A stretch of 64,000 nucleotides of DNA from Viola odorata (Eukaryota; Streptophyta; Magnoliopsida; Malpighiales; Violaceae), in assembly GCA_963691705.1 (NCBI GenBank), contig OY829546.1, positions 28,862,040 to 28,926,039 on the forward strand. Direction: 5' to 3'. Made by a program: the position numbers and the translations under genes. Below, piece after piece: positions 10,024 through 23,582 of the stretch (position 1 is its first letter; each line of letters starts with the position of its first letter). The notes under the pieces were generated by a model. It had not been told where the DNA came from. It was given only the letters and a program-made list of their open reading frames with translations, and made no database searches.

Positions 10024-11133
10024 TTGCCAAACCCTAGTCGTCGCAAAACCCTAGCCGACTTGGGCTTTCTGGTGCGCCTATGCGTGCGCGCTGCTTGGCC
10101 CACGCGGCTTGCGATACGAGGATCGTATGATCCCCTCCCTCTTATCAAAGGTTCGCCCTCGAATCTCATTCTGCATAGGGGTTGTATCGCAATCCCTCTT
10201 AGCATCAAGCCTTGCTTCTGCCATCTTTATTCACCTAAATCAAACTTAACACAAGAAAGTGGAAATCTATTTTCGGCGAACACAGTTTAGTAAACCAAGC
10301 ACAACTTTTGATTCCGATGTCCGAATTGCTTGATTCTTCTTGATTTAGATTCCTAACAGATAGGTATGTATTGAAATATGATTTCGAGACTAACACTTTT
10401 GTGGACTGTTTTTGTGACTCTTTTGTGACTCTTCTCGTGACTTAAATAAAAGACTCAAAATAGAAAAGTAATGACACTTTGGTGGACTGATTTTGTGACT
10501 CTAATTGACACAACGAAAAAAGTAAAGGATAGTTACCAAACTTGAACGCCTTGAGCTCCGCTACTAACTGATAAGGCTCCAGTCGCCTAGAGACTTAGCA
10601 ATGAAATTGTGATCTAGTTCAAAGCTTGGATTTTGAATGCGGAAACATAACTCAAAGAAAACCGTGAAACTCCAACACTGAGAGCTTTTGGCACTTCACG
10701 TCGAATCCCTTGAGGTTCTTGTGTCAAACCGATGAATCTGCAAGACTGGGTGCTCTTGGCAATTCAAAGACGAATGACTCAATAGATAGCAACATCGGGC
10801 TTTACTTGTGGCTACTCTCAGCTTGCGATACTAGGAATAGAACAAGGTTCCAAAGGAACGGTTTATCAGGACGCACCTCTCAAAGACAAAGTCTCGTTCT
10901 TTTTCCAAAAATATCATAGATTATTTTATTCATACGGCAAGGCCTTTAAATAGGCTAGGAAAATTACAAACTTAGAAATAAATAATTCCTAAACAGATAA
11001 TTCCTAAATAGATAATTCCTAAATAAATAATTCCAAAAGAAATAATCCCTAAATAAATAATCCCTAAATAAGCCAAAACTCTATATAGTAATTAAAAATA
11101 CATAAAATAGGAAATATTAATCCATACCTTCCT
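10024..11133. repeat. 1,110-bp unit, K box, A body
   Basis: 44-bp segment absent; has the common AATTGACACAACG rather than the GGCAC variant of the two preceding A units. Confidence 0.95.
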
Positions 11134-12286
11134 TTGCCAAACCCTAGTCGTCGCCAAACCCTAGCCGACTTGGGCTTTCTGGTGCGCCTATGCGTGCGCG
11201 CTGCTTGGCCCACGCGGCTTGCGATACGAGGATCGTATGATCCCCTCCCTCTTATCAAAGGTTCGCCCTCGAATCTCATTCTGCATAGGGGTTGTATCGC
11301 AATCCCTCTTAGCATCAAGCCTTGCTTCTGCCATCTTTATTCACCTAAATCAAACTTAACACAAGAAAGTGGAAATCTATTTTCGGCGAACACAGTTTAG
11401 TAAACCAAGCACAACTTTTGATTCCGATGTCCGAATTGCTTGATTCTTCTTGATTTAGATTCCTAACAGATAGGGCTTTCCAAGGAACTAAGATTCACTG
11501 AAATTGGACTCCAATAGGTATGTATTGAAATATGATTTCGAGACTAACACTTTTGTGGACTGTTTTTGTGACTATTTTGTGACTCTTCTCGTGACTTAAA
11601 TAAAAGACTCAAAATAGAAAAGTAATGACACTTTGGTGGACTGATTTTGTGACTCTAATTGACACAACGACAAAAGTAAAGGATAGTTACCAAACTTGAA
11701 TGCCTTGAGCTCCGCTACTAACTGATAAGGCTCCAGTCGCCTAGAGACTTAGTAATGAAATTGTGATCTAGTTCAAAGCTTGGATTTCGAATGCGGAAAC
11801 ATAACTCAAAGAAAACCGTGAAACTCCAACACTGAGAGCTCTTGGCACTTCACGTCGAATCCCTTGAGGTTCTTGTGTCAAACCGATGAATCTCCAAGAC
11901 TGGGTGCTCTTGGCAATTCAAAGACGAATGACTCAATAGATAGCAACATCGGGCTTACTTGTGGCTACTCTCAGCTTGCGATACTAGGAATAGAACAAGG
12001 TTCCATAGGAACGGTTTATAAGGACGCACCTCTCAAACACAAAGTCTCGTTCTTTTTCCAAAAATATCATAGATTATTTTATTCATACGGCAAGGCCTTT
12101 AAATAGGCTAGGAAAATTACAAACTTAGAAATAAATAATTCCTAAACAGATAATTCCTAAATAGATAATTCCTAAATAAATAATTCCAAAAGAAATAATC
12201 CCTAAATAAATAATCCCTAAATAAGCCAAAACTCTATATAGTAATTAAAAATACATAAAATAGGAAATATTAATCCATACCTTCCT
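11134..12286. repeat. 1,153-bp unit, Q box, B-to-A mosaic
   Basis: B-type through GGGCTTACT and TATAAGG, then the A-type AT-rich tract with six 15-bp repeats including AAAGAAATAATCCC. The switch lies between about 12,025 and 12,195. This unit breaks the dimer phase. Confidence 0.95.
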
Positions 12287-13424
12287 TTGCCAAACCCTAG
12301 TCGTCGCCAAACCCTAGCCGACTTGGGCTTTCTGGTGCGCCTATGCGTGCGCGCTGCTTGGCCCACGCGGCTTGCGATACGAGGATCGTATGATCCCCTC
12401 CCTCTTATCAAAGGTTCGCCCTCGAATCTCATTCTGCATAGGGGTTGTATCGCAATCCCTCTTAGCATCAAGCCTTGCTTCTGCCATCTTTATTCACCTA
12501 AATCAAACTTAACACAAGAAAGTGGAAATCTATTTTCGGCGAACACAGTTTAGTAAACCAAGCACAACTTTTGATTCCGATGTCCGAATTGCTTGATTCT
12601 TCTTGATTTAGATTCCTAACAGATAGGGCTTTCCAAGGAACTAAGATTCACTGAAATTGGACTCCAATAGGTATGTATTGAAATATGATTTCGAGACTAA
12701 CACTTTTGTGGACTGTTTTTGTGACTATTTTGTGACTCTTCTCGTGACTTAAATAAAAGACTCAAAATAGAAAAGTAATGACACTTTGGTGGACTGATTT
12801 TGTGACTCTAATTGACACAACGACAAAAGTAAAGGATAGTTACCAAACTTGAATGCCTTGAGCTCCGCTACTAACTGATAAGGCTCCAGTCGCCTAGAGA
12901 CTTAGTAATGAAATTGTGATCTAGTTCAAAGCTTGGATTTCGAATGCGGAAACATAACTCAAAGAAAACCGTGAAACTCCAACACTGAGAGCTCTTGGCA
13001 CTTCACGTCGAATCCCTTGAGGTTCTTGTGTCAAATCGATGAATCTCCAAGACTGGGTGCTCTTGGCAATTCAAAGACGAATGACTCAATAGATAGCAAC
13101 ATCGGGCTTACTTGTGGCTACTCTCAGCTTGCGATACTAGGAATAGAACAAGGTTCCATAGGAACGGTTTATAAGGACGCACCTCTCAAACACAAAGTCT
13201 CGTTCTTTTTCCAAAAATATCATAGATTATTTTATTCATACGGCAAGGCCTTTAAATAGGCTAGGAAAATTACAAACTTAGAAATAAATAATTCCTAAAC
13301 AGATAATTCCTAAATAAATAATTCCTAAATAAATAATTCCAAAATAAATAATCCCTAAATAAGCCAAAACTCTATATAGTAATTAAAAATACATAAAATA
13401 GGAAATATTAATCCATACCCTCCT
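12287..13424. repeat. 1,138-bp unit, Q box, B body (extra copy)
   Basis: A second B unit directly after another B-type body, so the A/B alternation is interrupted here. Private CAAATCGATG near 13,033 in place of CAAACCGATG. Confidence 0.95.
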
Positions 13425-14534
13425 TTGCCAAACCCTAGTCGTCGCAAAACCCTAGCCGACTTGGGCTTTCTGGTGCGCCTATGCGTGCGCGCTGCTTGGC
13501 CCACGCGGCTTGCGATACGAGGATCGTATGATCCCCTCCCTCTTATCAAAGGTTCGCCCTCGAATCTCATTCTGCATAGGGGTTGTATCGCAATCCCTCT
13601 TAGCATCAAGCCTTGCTTCTGCCATCTTTATTCACCTAAATCAAACTTAACACAAGAAAGTGGAAATCTATTTTCGGCGAACACAGTTTAGTAAACCAAG
13701 CACAACTTTTGATTCCGATGTCCGAATTGCTTGATTCTTCTTGATTTAGATTCCTAACAGATAGGTATGTATTGAAATATGATTTCGAGACTAACACTTT
13801 TGTGGACTGTTTTTGTGACTCTTTTGTGACTCTTCTCGTGACTTAAATAAAAGACTCAAAATAGAAAAGTAATGACACTTTGGTGGACTGATTTTGTGAC
13901 TCTAATTGACACAACGAAAAAAGTAAAGGATAGTTACCAAACTTGAACGCCTTGAGCTCCGCTACTAACTGATAAGGCTCCAGTCGCCTAGAGACTTAGC
14001 AATGAAATTGTGATCTAGTTCAAAGCTTGGATTTTGAATGCGGAAACATAACTCAAAGAAAACCGTGAAACTCCAACACTGAGAGCTTTTGGCACTTCAC
14101 GTCGAATCCCTTGAGGTTCTTGTGTCAAACCGATGAATCTGCAAGACTGGGTGCTCTTGGCAATTCAAAGACGAATGACTCAATAGATAGCAACATCGGG
14201 CTTTACTTGTGGCTACTCTCAGCTTGCGATACTAGGAATAGAACAAGGTTCCAAAGGAACGGTTTATCAGGACGCACCTCTCAAAGACAAAGTCTCGTTC
14301 TTTTTCCAAAAATATCATAGATTATTTTATTCATACGGCAAGGCCTTTAAATAGGCTAGGAAAATTACAAACTTAGAAATAAATAATTCCTAAACAGATA
14401 ATTCCTAAATAGATAATTCCTAAATAAATAATTCCAAAAGAAATAATCCCTAAATAAATAATCCCTAAATAAGCCAAAACTCTATATAGTAATTAAAAAT
14501 ACATAAAATAGGAAATATTAATCCATACCTTCCT
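13425..14534. repeat. 1,110-bp unit, K box, A body
   Basis: The dimer pattern resumes. 44-bp segment absent with GATAGG junction, TATCAGG, six 15-bp repeats. Confidence 0.95.
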
Positions 14535-15672
14535 TTGCCAAACCCTAGTCGTCGCCAAACCCTAGCCGACTTGGGCTTTCTGGTGCGCCTATGCGTGCGC
14601 GCTGCTTGGCCCACGCGGCTTGCGATACGAGGATCGTATGATCCCCTCCCTCTTATCAAAGGTTCGCCCTCGAATCTCATTCTGCATAGGGGTTGTATCG
14701 CAATCCCTCTTAGCATCAAGCCTTGCTTCTGCCATCTTTATTCACCTAAATCAAACTTAACACAAGAAAGTGGAAATCTATTTTCGGCGAACACAGTTTA
14801 GTAAACCAAGCACAACTTTTGATTCCGATGTCCGAATTGCTTGATTCTTCTTGATTTAGATTCCTAACAGATAGGGCTTTCCAAGGAACTAAGATTCACT
14901 GAAATTGGACTCCAATAGGTATGTATTGAAATATGATTTCGAGACTAACACTTTTGTGGACTGTTTTTGTGACTCTTTTGTGACTCTTCTCGTGACTTAA
15001 ATAAAAGACTCAAAATAGAAAAGTAATGACACTTTGGTGGACTGATTTTGTGACTCTAATTGACACAACGACAAAAGTAAAGGATAGTTACCAAACTTGA
15101 ATGCCTTGAGCTCCGCTACTAACTGATAAGGCTCCAGTCGCCTAGAGACTTAGTAATGAAATTGTGATCTAGTTCAAAGCTTGGATTTCGAATGCGGAAA
15201 CATAACTCAAAGAAAACCGTGAAACTCCAACACTGAGAGCTCTTGGCACTTCACGTCGAATCCCTTGAGGTTCTTGTGTCAAACCGATGAATCTCCAAGA
15301 CTGGGTGCTCTTGGCAATTCAAAGACGAATGACTCAATAGATAGCAACATCGGGCTTACTTGTGGCTACTCTCAGCTTGCGATACTAGGAATAGAACAAG
15401 GTTCCATAGGAACGGTTTATAAGGACGCACCTCTCAAACACAAAGTCTCGTTCTTTTTCCAAAAATATCATAGATTATTTTATTCATACGGCAAGGCCTT
15501 TAAATAGGCTAGGAAAATTACAAACTTAGAAATAAATAATTCCTAAACAGATAATTCCTAAATAGATAATTCCTAAATAAATAATTCCAAAATAAATAAT
15601 CCCTAAATAAGCCAAAACTCTATATAGTAATTAAAAATACATAAAATAGGAAATATTAATCCATACCCTCCT
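14535..15672. repeat. 1,138-bp unit, Q box, B body
   Basis: From here rightward the B units read GTGACTCTTTTG instead of GTGACTATTTTG, so the dimers on the two sides of the 12-kb phase break belong to slightly different sublineages. Confidence 0.95.
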
Positions 15673-16782
15673 TTGCCAAACCCTAGTCGTCGCAAAACCC
15701 TAGCCGACTTGGGCTTTCTGGTGCGCCTATGCGTGCGCGCTGCTTGGCCCACGCGGCTTGCGATACGAGGATCGTATGATCCCCTCCCTCTTATCAAAGG
15801 TTCGCCCTCGAATCTCATTCTGCATAGGGGTTGTATCGCAATCCCTCTTAGCATCAAGCCTTGCTTCTGCCATCTTTATTCACCTAAATCAAACTTAACA
15901 CAAGAAAGTGGAAATCTATTTTCGGCGAACACAGTTTAGTAAACCAAGCACAACTTTTGATTCCGATGTCCGAATTGCTTGATTCTTCTTGATTTAGATT
16001 CCTAACAGATAGGTATGTATTGAAATATGATTTCGAGACTAACACTTTTGTGGACTGTTTTTGTGACTCTTTTGTGACTCTTCTCGTGACTTAAATAAAA
16101 GACTCAAAATAGAAAAGTAATGACACTTTGGTGGACTGATTTTGTGACTCTAATTGACACAACGAAAAAAGTAAAGGATAGTTACCAAACTTGAACGCCT
16201 TGAGCTCCGCTACTAACTGATAAGGCTCCAGTCGCCTAGAGACTTAGCAATGAAATTGTGATCTAGTTCAAAGCTTGGATTTTGAATGCGGAAACATAAC
16301 TCAAAGAAAACCGTGAAACTCCAACACTGAGAGCTTTTGGCACTTCACGTCGAATCCCTTGAGGTTCTTGTGTCAAACCGATGAATCTGCAAGACTGGGT
16401 GCTCTTGGCAATTCAAAGACGAATGACTCAATAGATAGCAACATCGGGCTTTACTTGTGGCTACTCTCAGCTTGCGATACTAGGAATAGAACAAGGTTCC
16501 AAAGGAACGGTTTATCAGGACGCACCTCTCAAAGACAAAGTCTCGTTCTTTTTCCAAAAATATCATAGATTATTTTATTCATACGGCAAGGCCTTTAAAT
16601 AGGCTAGGAAAATTACAAACTTAGAAATAAATAATTCCTAAACAGATAATTCCTAAATAGATAATTCCTAAATAAATAATTCCAAAAGAAATAATCCCTA
16701 AATAAATAATCCCTAAATAAGCCAAAACTCTATATAGTAATTAAAAATACATAAAATAGGAAATATTAATCCATACCTTCCT
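15673..16782. repeat. 1,110-bp unit, K box, A body
   Basis: 44-bp segment absent; standard A markers. Confidence 0.95.
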
Positions 16783-17920
16783 TTGCCAAACCCTAGTCGT
16801 CGCCAAACCCTAGCCGACTTGGGCTTTCTGGTGCGCCTATGCGTGCGCGCTGCTTGGCCCACGCGGCTTGCGATACGAGGATCGTATGATCCCCTCCCTC
16901 TTATCAAAGGTTCGCCCTCGAATCTCATTCTGCATAGGGGTTGTATCGCAATCCCTCTTAGCATCAAGCCTTGCTTCTGCCATCTTTATTCACCTAAATC
17001 AAACTTAACACAAGAAAGTGGAAATCTATTTTCGGCGAACACAGTTTAGTAAACCAAGCACAACTTTTGATTCCGATGTCCGAATTGCTTGATTCTTCTT
17101 GATTTAGATTCCTAACAGATAGGGCTTTCCAAGGAACTAAGATTCACTGAAATTGGACTCCAATAGGTATGTATTGAAATATGATTTCGAGACTAACACT
17201 TTTGTGGACTGTTTTTGTGACTCTTTTGTGACTCTTCTCGTGACTTAAATAAAAGACTCAAAATAGAAAAGTAATGACACTTTGGTGGACTGATTTTGTG
17301 ACTCTAATTGACACAACGACAAAAGTAAAGGATAGTTACCAAACTTGAATGCCTTGAGCTCCGCTACTAACTGATAAGGCTCCAGTCGCCTAGAGACTTA
17401 GTAATGAAATTGTGATCTAGTTCAAAGCTTGGATTTCGAATGCGGAAACATAACTCAAAGAAAACCGTGAAACTCCAACACTGAGAGCTCTTGGCACTTC
17501 ACGTCGAATCCCTTGAGGTTCTTGTGTCAAACCGATGAATCTCCAAGACTGGGTGCTCTTGGCAATTCAAAGACGAATGACTCAATAGATAGCAACATCG
17601 GGCTTACTTGTGGCTACTCTCAGCTTGCGATACTAGGAATAGAACAAGGTTCCATAGGAACGGTTTATAAGGACGCACCTCTCAAACACAAAGTCTCGTT
17701 CTTTTTACAAAAATATCATAGATTATTTTATTCATACGGCAAGGCCTTTAAATAGGCTAGGAAAATTACAAACTTAGAAATAAATAATTCCTAAACAGAT
17801 AATTCCTAAATAAATAATTCCTAAATAAATAATTCCAAAATAAATAATCCCTAAATAAGCCAAAACTCTATATAGTAATTAAAAATACATAAAATAGGAA
17901 ATATTAATCCATACCCTCCT
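16783..17920. repeat. 1,138-bp unit, Q box, B body
   Basis: Standard B unit with a private CTTTTTACAAAA near 17,701 in place of CTTTTTCCAAAA. Confidence 0.95.
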
Positions 17921-19030
17921 TTGCCAAACCCTAGTCGTCGCAAAACCCTAGCCGACTTGGGCTTTCTGGTGCGCCTATGCGTGCGCGCTGCTTGGCCCAC
18001 GCGGCTTGCGATACGAGGATCGTATGATCCCCTCCCTCTTATCAAAGGTTCGCCCTCGAATCTCATTCTGCATAGGGGTTGTATCGCAATCCCTCTTAGC
18101 ATCAAGCCTTGCTTCTGCCATCTTTATTCACCTAAATCAAACTTAACACAAGAAAGTGGAAATCTATTTTCGGCGAACACAGTTTAGTAAACCAAGCACA
18201 ACTTTTGATTCCGATGTCCGAATTGCTTGATTCTTCTTGATTTAGATTCCTAACAGATAGGTATGTATTGAAATATGATTTCGAGACTAACACTTTTGTG
18301 GACTGTTTTTGTGACTCTTTTGTGACTCTTCTCGTGACTTAAATAAAAGACTCAAAATAGAAAAGTAATGACACTTTGGTGGACTGATTTTGTGACTCTA
18401 ATTGACACAACGAAAAAAGTAAAGGATAGTTACCAAACTTGAACGCCTTGAGCTCCGCTACTAACTGATAAGGCTCCAGTCGCCTAGAGACTTAGCAATG
18501 AAATTGTGATCTAGTTCAAAGCTTGGATTTTGAATGCGGAAACATAACTCAAAGAAAACCGTGAAACTCCAACACTGAGAGCTTTTGGCACTTCACGTCG
18601 AATCCCTTGAGGTTCTTGTGTCAAACCGATGAATCTGCAAGACTGGGTGCTCTTGGCAATTCAAAGACGAATGACTCAATAGATAGCAACATCGGGCTTT
18701 ACTTGTGGCTACTCTCAGCTTGCGATACTAGGAATAGAACAAGGTTCCAAAGGAACGGTTTATCAGGACGCACCTCTCAAAGACAAAGTCTCGTTCTTTT
18801 TCCAAAAATATCATAGATTATTTTATTCATACGGCAAGGCCTTTAAATAGGCTAGGAAAATTACAAACTTAGAAATAAATAATTCCTAAACAGATAATTC
18901 CTAAATAGATAATTCCTAAATAAATAATTCCAAAAGAAATAATCCCTAAATAAATAATCCCTAAATAAGCCAAAACTCTATATAGTAATTAAAAATACAT
19001 AAAATAGGAAATATTAATCCATACCTTCCT
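17921..19030. repeat. 1,110-bp unit, K box, A body (last of block I)
   Basis: 44-bp segment absent. No A body occurs again until 33,825. Confidence 0.95.
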
Positions 19031-20168
19031 TTGCCAAACCCTAGTCGTCGCCAAACCCTAGCCGACTTGGGCTTTCTGGTGCGCCTATGCGTGCGCGCTG
19101 CTTGGCCCACGCGGCTTGCGATACGAGGATCGTATGATCCCCTCCCTCTTATCAAAGGTTCGCCCTCGAATCTCATTCTGCATAGGGGTTGTATCGCAAT
19201 CCCTCTTAGCATCAAGCCTTGCTTCTGCCATCTTTATTCACCTAAATCAAACTTAACACAAGAAAGTGGAAATCTATTTTCGGCGAACACAGTTTAGTAA
19301 ACCAAGCACAACTTTTGATTCCGATGTCCGAATTGCTTGATTCTTCTTGATTTAGATTCCTAACAGATAGGGCTTTCCAAGGAACTAAGATTCACTGAAA
19401 TTGGACTCCAATAGGTATGTATTGAAATATGATTTCGAGACTAACACTTTTGTGGACTGTTTTTGTGACTCTTTTGTGACTCTTCTCGTGACTTAAATAA
19501 AAGACTCAAAATAGAAAAGTAATGACACTTTGGTGGACTGATTTTGTGACTCTAATTGACACAACGACAAAAGTAAAGGATAGTTACCAAACTTGAATGC
19601 CTTGAGCTCCGCTACTAACTGATAAGGCTCCAGTCGCCTAGAGACTTAGTAATGAAATTGTGATCTAGTTCAAAGCTTGGATTTCGAATGCGGAAACATA
19701 ACTCAAAGAAAACCGTGAAACTCCAACACTGAGAGCTCTTGGCACTTCACGTCGAATCCCTTGAGGTTCTTGTGTCAAACCGATGAATCTCCAAGACTGG
19801 GTGCTCTTGGCAATTCAAAGACGAATGACTCAATAGATAGCAACATCGGGCTTACTTGTGGCTACTCTCAGCTTGCGATACTAGGAATAGAACAAGGTTC
19901 CATAGGAACGGTTTATAAGGACGCACCTCTCAAACACAAAGTCTCGTTCTTTTTCCAAAAATATCATAGATTATTTTATTCATACGGCAAGGCCTTTAAA
20001 TAGGCTAGGAAAATTACAAACTTAGAAATAAATAATTCCTAAACAGATAAATCCTAAATAGATAATTCCTAAATAAATAATTCCAAAATAAATAATCCCT
20101 AAATAAGCCAAAACTCTATATAGTAATTAAAAATACATAAAATAGGAAATATTAATCCATACCCTCCT
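19031..20168. repeat. 1,138-bp unit, Q box, B body with GATAAATCC
   Basis: Closes the last dimer, but already carries GATAAATCC, the marker of every third unit in block II. It may be the progenitor-like unit at the switch from dimer to monomer amplification. Confidence 0.95.
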
Positions 20169-21306
20169 TTGCCAAACCCTAGTCGTCGCAAAACCCTAGC
20201 CGACTTGGGCTTTCTGGTGCGCCTATGCGTGCGCGCTGCTTGGCCCACGCGGCTTGCGATACGAGGATCGTATGATCCCCTCCCTCTTATCAAAGGTTCG
20301 CCCTCGAATCTCATTCTGCATAGGGGTTGTATCGCAATCCCTCTTAGCATCAAGCCTTGCTTCTGCCATCTTTATTCACCTAAATCAAACTTAACACAAG
20401 AAAGTGGAAATCTATTTTCGGCGAACACAGTTTAGTAAACCAAGCACAACTTTTGATTCCGATGTCCGAATTGCTTGATTCTTCTTGATTTAGATTCCTA
20501 ACAGATAGGGCTTTCCAAGGAACTAAGATTCACTGAAATTGGACTCCAATAGGTATGTATTGAAATATGATTTCGAGACTAACACCTTTGTGGACTGTTT
20601 TTGTGACTCTTTTGTGACTCTTCTCGTGACTTAAATAAAAGACTCAAAATAGAAAAGTAATGACACTTTGGTGGACTGATTTTGTGACTCTAATTGACAC
20701 AACGACAAAAGTAAAGGATAGTTACCAAACTTGAATGCCTTGAGCTCCGCTACTAACTGATAAGGCTCCAGTCGCCTAGAGACTTAGTAATGAAATTGTG
20801 ATCTAGTTCAAAGCTTGGATTTCGAATGCGGAAACATAACTCAAAGAAAACCGTGAAACTCCAACACTGAGAGCTCTTGGCACTTCACGTCGAATCCCTT
20901 GAGGTTCTTGTGTCAAACCGATGAATCTCCAAGACTGGGTGCTCTTGGCAATTCAAAGACGAATGACTCAATAGATAGCAACATTGGGCTTACTTGTGGC
21001 TACTCTCAGCTTGCGATACTAGGAATAGAACAAGGTTCCATAGGAACGGTTTATAAGGACGCACCTCTCAAACACAAAGTCTCGTTCTTTTTCCAAAAAT
21101 ATCATAGATTATTTTATTCATACGGCAAGGCCTTTAAATAGGCTAGGAAAATTACAAACTTAGAAATAAATAATTCCTAAACAGATAATTCCTAAATAGA
21201 TAATTCCTAAATAAATAATTCCAAAATAAATAATCCCTAAATAAGCCAAAACTCTATATAGTAATTAAAAATACATAAAATAGGAAATATTAATCCATAC
21301 CCTCCT
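20169..21306. repeat. 1,138-bp unit, K box, B body; CACCTTTG, ACATTGGG
   Basis: First unit of block II. State at the four trimer markers: GGAACTAAG, CACCTTTG, ACATTGGG, GATAATTCC. Confidence 0.95.
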
Positions 21307-22444
21307 TTGCCAAACCCTAGTCGTCGCAAAACCCTAGCCGACTTGGGCTTTCTGGTGCGCCTATGCGTGCGCGCTGCTTGGCCCACGCGGCTTGCGATAC
21401 GAGGATCGTATGATCCCCTCCCTCTTATCAAAGGTTCGCCCTCGAATCTCATTCTGCATAGGGGTTGTATCGCAATCCCTCTTAGCATCAAGCCTTGCTT
21501 CTGCCATCTTTATTCACCTAAATCAAACTTAACACAAGAAAGTGGAAATCTATTTTCGGCGAACACAGTTTAGTAAACCAAGCACAACTTTTGATTCCGA
21601 TGTCCGAATTGCTTGATTCTTCTTGATTTAGATTCCTAACAGATAGGGCTTTCCAAGGAACTAAGATTCACTGAAATTGGACTCCAATAGGTATGTATTG
21701 AAATATGATTTCGAGACTAACACCTTTGTGGACTGTTTTTGTGACTCTTTTGTGACTCTTCTCGTGACTTAAATAAAAGACTCAAAATAGAAAAGTAATG
21801 ACACTTTGGTGGACTGATTTTGTGACTCTAATTGACACAACGACAAAAGTAAAGGATAGTTACCAAACTTGAATGCCTTGAGCTCCGCTACTAACTGATA
21901 AGGCTCCAGTCGCCTAGAGACTTAGTAATGAAATTGTGATCTAGTTCAAAGCTTGGATTTCGAATGCGGAAACATAACTCAAAGAAAACCGTGAAACTCC
22001 AACACTGAGAGCTCTTGGCACTTCACGTCGAATCCCTTGAGGTTCTTGTGTCAAACCGATGAATCTCCAAGACTGGGTGCTCTTGGCAATTCAAAGACGA
22101 ATGACTCAATAGATAGCAACATTGGGCTTACTTGTGGCTACTCTCAGCTTGCGATACTAGGAATAGAACAAGGTTCCATAGGAACGGTTTATAAGGACGC
22201 ACCTCTCAAACACAAAGTCTCGTTCTTTTTCCAAAAATATCATAGATTATTTTATTCATACGGCAAGGCCTTTAAATAGGCTAGGAAAATTACAAACTTA
22301 GAAATAAATAATTCCTAAACAGATAATTCCTAAATAGATAATTCCTAAATAAATAATTCCAAAATAAATAATCCCTAAATAAGCCAAAACTCTATATAGT
22401 AATTAAAAATACATAAAATAGGAAATATTAATCCATACCCTCCT
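21307..22444. repeat. 1,138-bp unit, K box, B body; CACCTTTG, ACATTGGG
   Basis: Same four-marker state as its left neighbour: GGAACTAAG, CACCTTTG, ACATTGGG, GATAATTCC. Confidence 0.95.
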
Positions 22445-23582
22445 TTGCCAAACCCTAGTCGTCGCAAAACCCTAGCCGACTTGGGCTTTCTGGTGCGCCT
22501 ATGCGTGCGCGCTGCTTGGCCCACGCGGCTTGCGATACGAGGATCGTATGATCCCCTCCCTCTTATCAAAGGTTCGCCCTCGAATCTCATTCTGCATAGG
22601 GGTTGTATCGCAATCCCTCTTAGCATCAAGCCTTGCTTCTGCCATCTTTATTCACCTAAATCAAACTTAACACAAGAAAGTGGAAATCTATTTTCGGCGA
22701 ACACAGTTTAGTAAACCAAGCACAACTTTTGATTCCGATGTCCGAATTGCTTGATTCTTCTTGATTTAGATTCCTAACAGATAGGGCTTTCCAAGGAACT
22801 AAGATTCACTGAAATTGGACTCCAATAGGTATGTATTGAAATATGATTTCGAGACTAACACTTTTGTGGACTGTTTTTGTGACTCTTTTGTGACTCTTCT
22901 CGTGACTTAAATAAAAGACTCAAAATAGAAAAGTAATGACACTTTGGTGGACTGATTTTGTGACTCTAATTGACACAACGACAAAAGTAAAGGATAGTTA
23001 CCAAACTTGAATGCCTTGAGCTCCGCTACTAACTGATAAGGCTCCAGTCGCCTAGAGACTTAGTAATGAAATTGTGATCTAGTTCAAAGCTTGGATTTCG
23101 AATGCGGAAACATAACTCAAAGAAAACCGTGAAACTCCAACACTGAGAGCTCTTGGCACTTCACGTCGAATCCCTTGAGGTTCTTGTGTCAAACCGATGA
23201 ATCTCCAAGACTGGGTGCTCTTGGCAATTCAAAGACGAATGACTCAATAGATAGCAACATCGGGCTTACTTGTGGCTACTCTCAGCTTGCGATACTAGGA
23301 ATAGAACAAGGTTCCATAGGAACGGTTTATAAGGACGCACCTCTCAAACACAAAGTCTCGTTCTTTTTCCAAAAATATCATAGATTATTTTATTCATACG
23401 GCAAGGCCTTTAAATAGGCTAGGAAAATTACAAACTTAGAAATAAATAATTCCTAAACAGATAAATCCTAAATAGATAATTCCTAAATAAATAATTCCAA
23501 AATAAATAATCCCTAAATAAGCCAAAACTCTATATAGTAATTAAAAATACATAAAATAGGAAATATTAATCCATACCCTCCT
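22445..23582. repeat. 1,138-bp unit, trimer position 3
   Basis: Markers GGAACTAAG, CACTTTTG, ACATCGGG, GATAAATCC, identical to the units at 25,859 and 29,273. Confidence 0.95.

Larger units (their letters stand above)
1..20168. repeat. Block I: 2,248-bp dimeric higher-order repeat
   Basis: Units of 1,110 bp (K box, A body, 44-bp segment absent, six 15-bp units) alternate with units of 1,138 bp (Q box, B body, 44-bp segment present, five 15-bp units). Exact 2,248-bp dimers start at 3,280, 5,528, 7,776, 13,425, 15,673 and 17,921. The dimer at 10,024 is 2,263 bp because its second unit is a mosaic, and one extra B unit (12,287) breaks the phase. The first 3.3 kb is also irregular. No gene is visible here. 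Confidence 0.95.
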
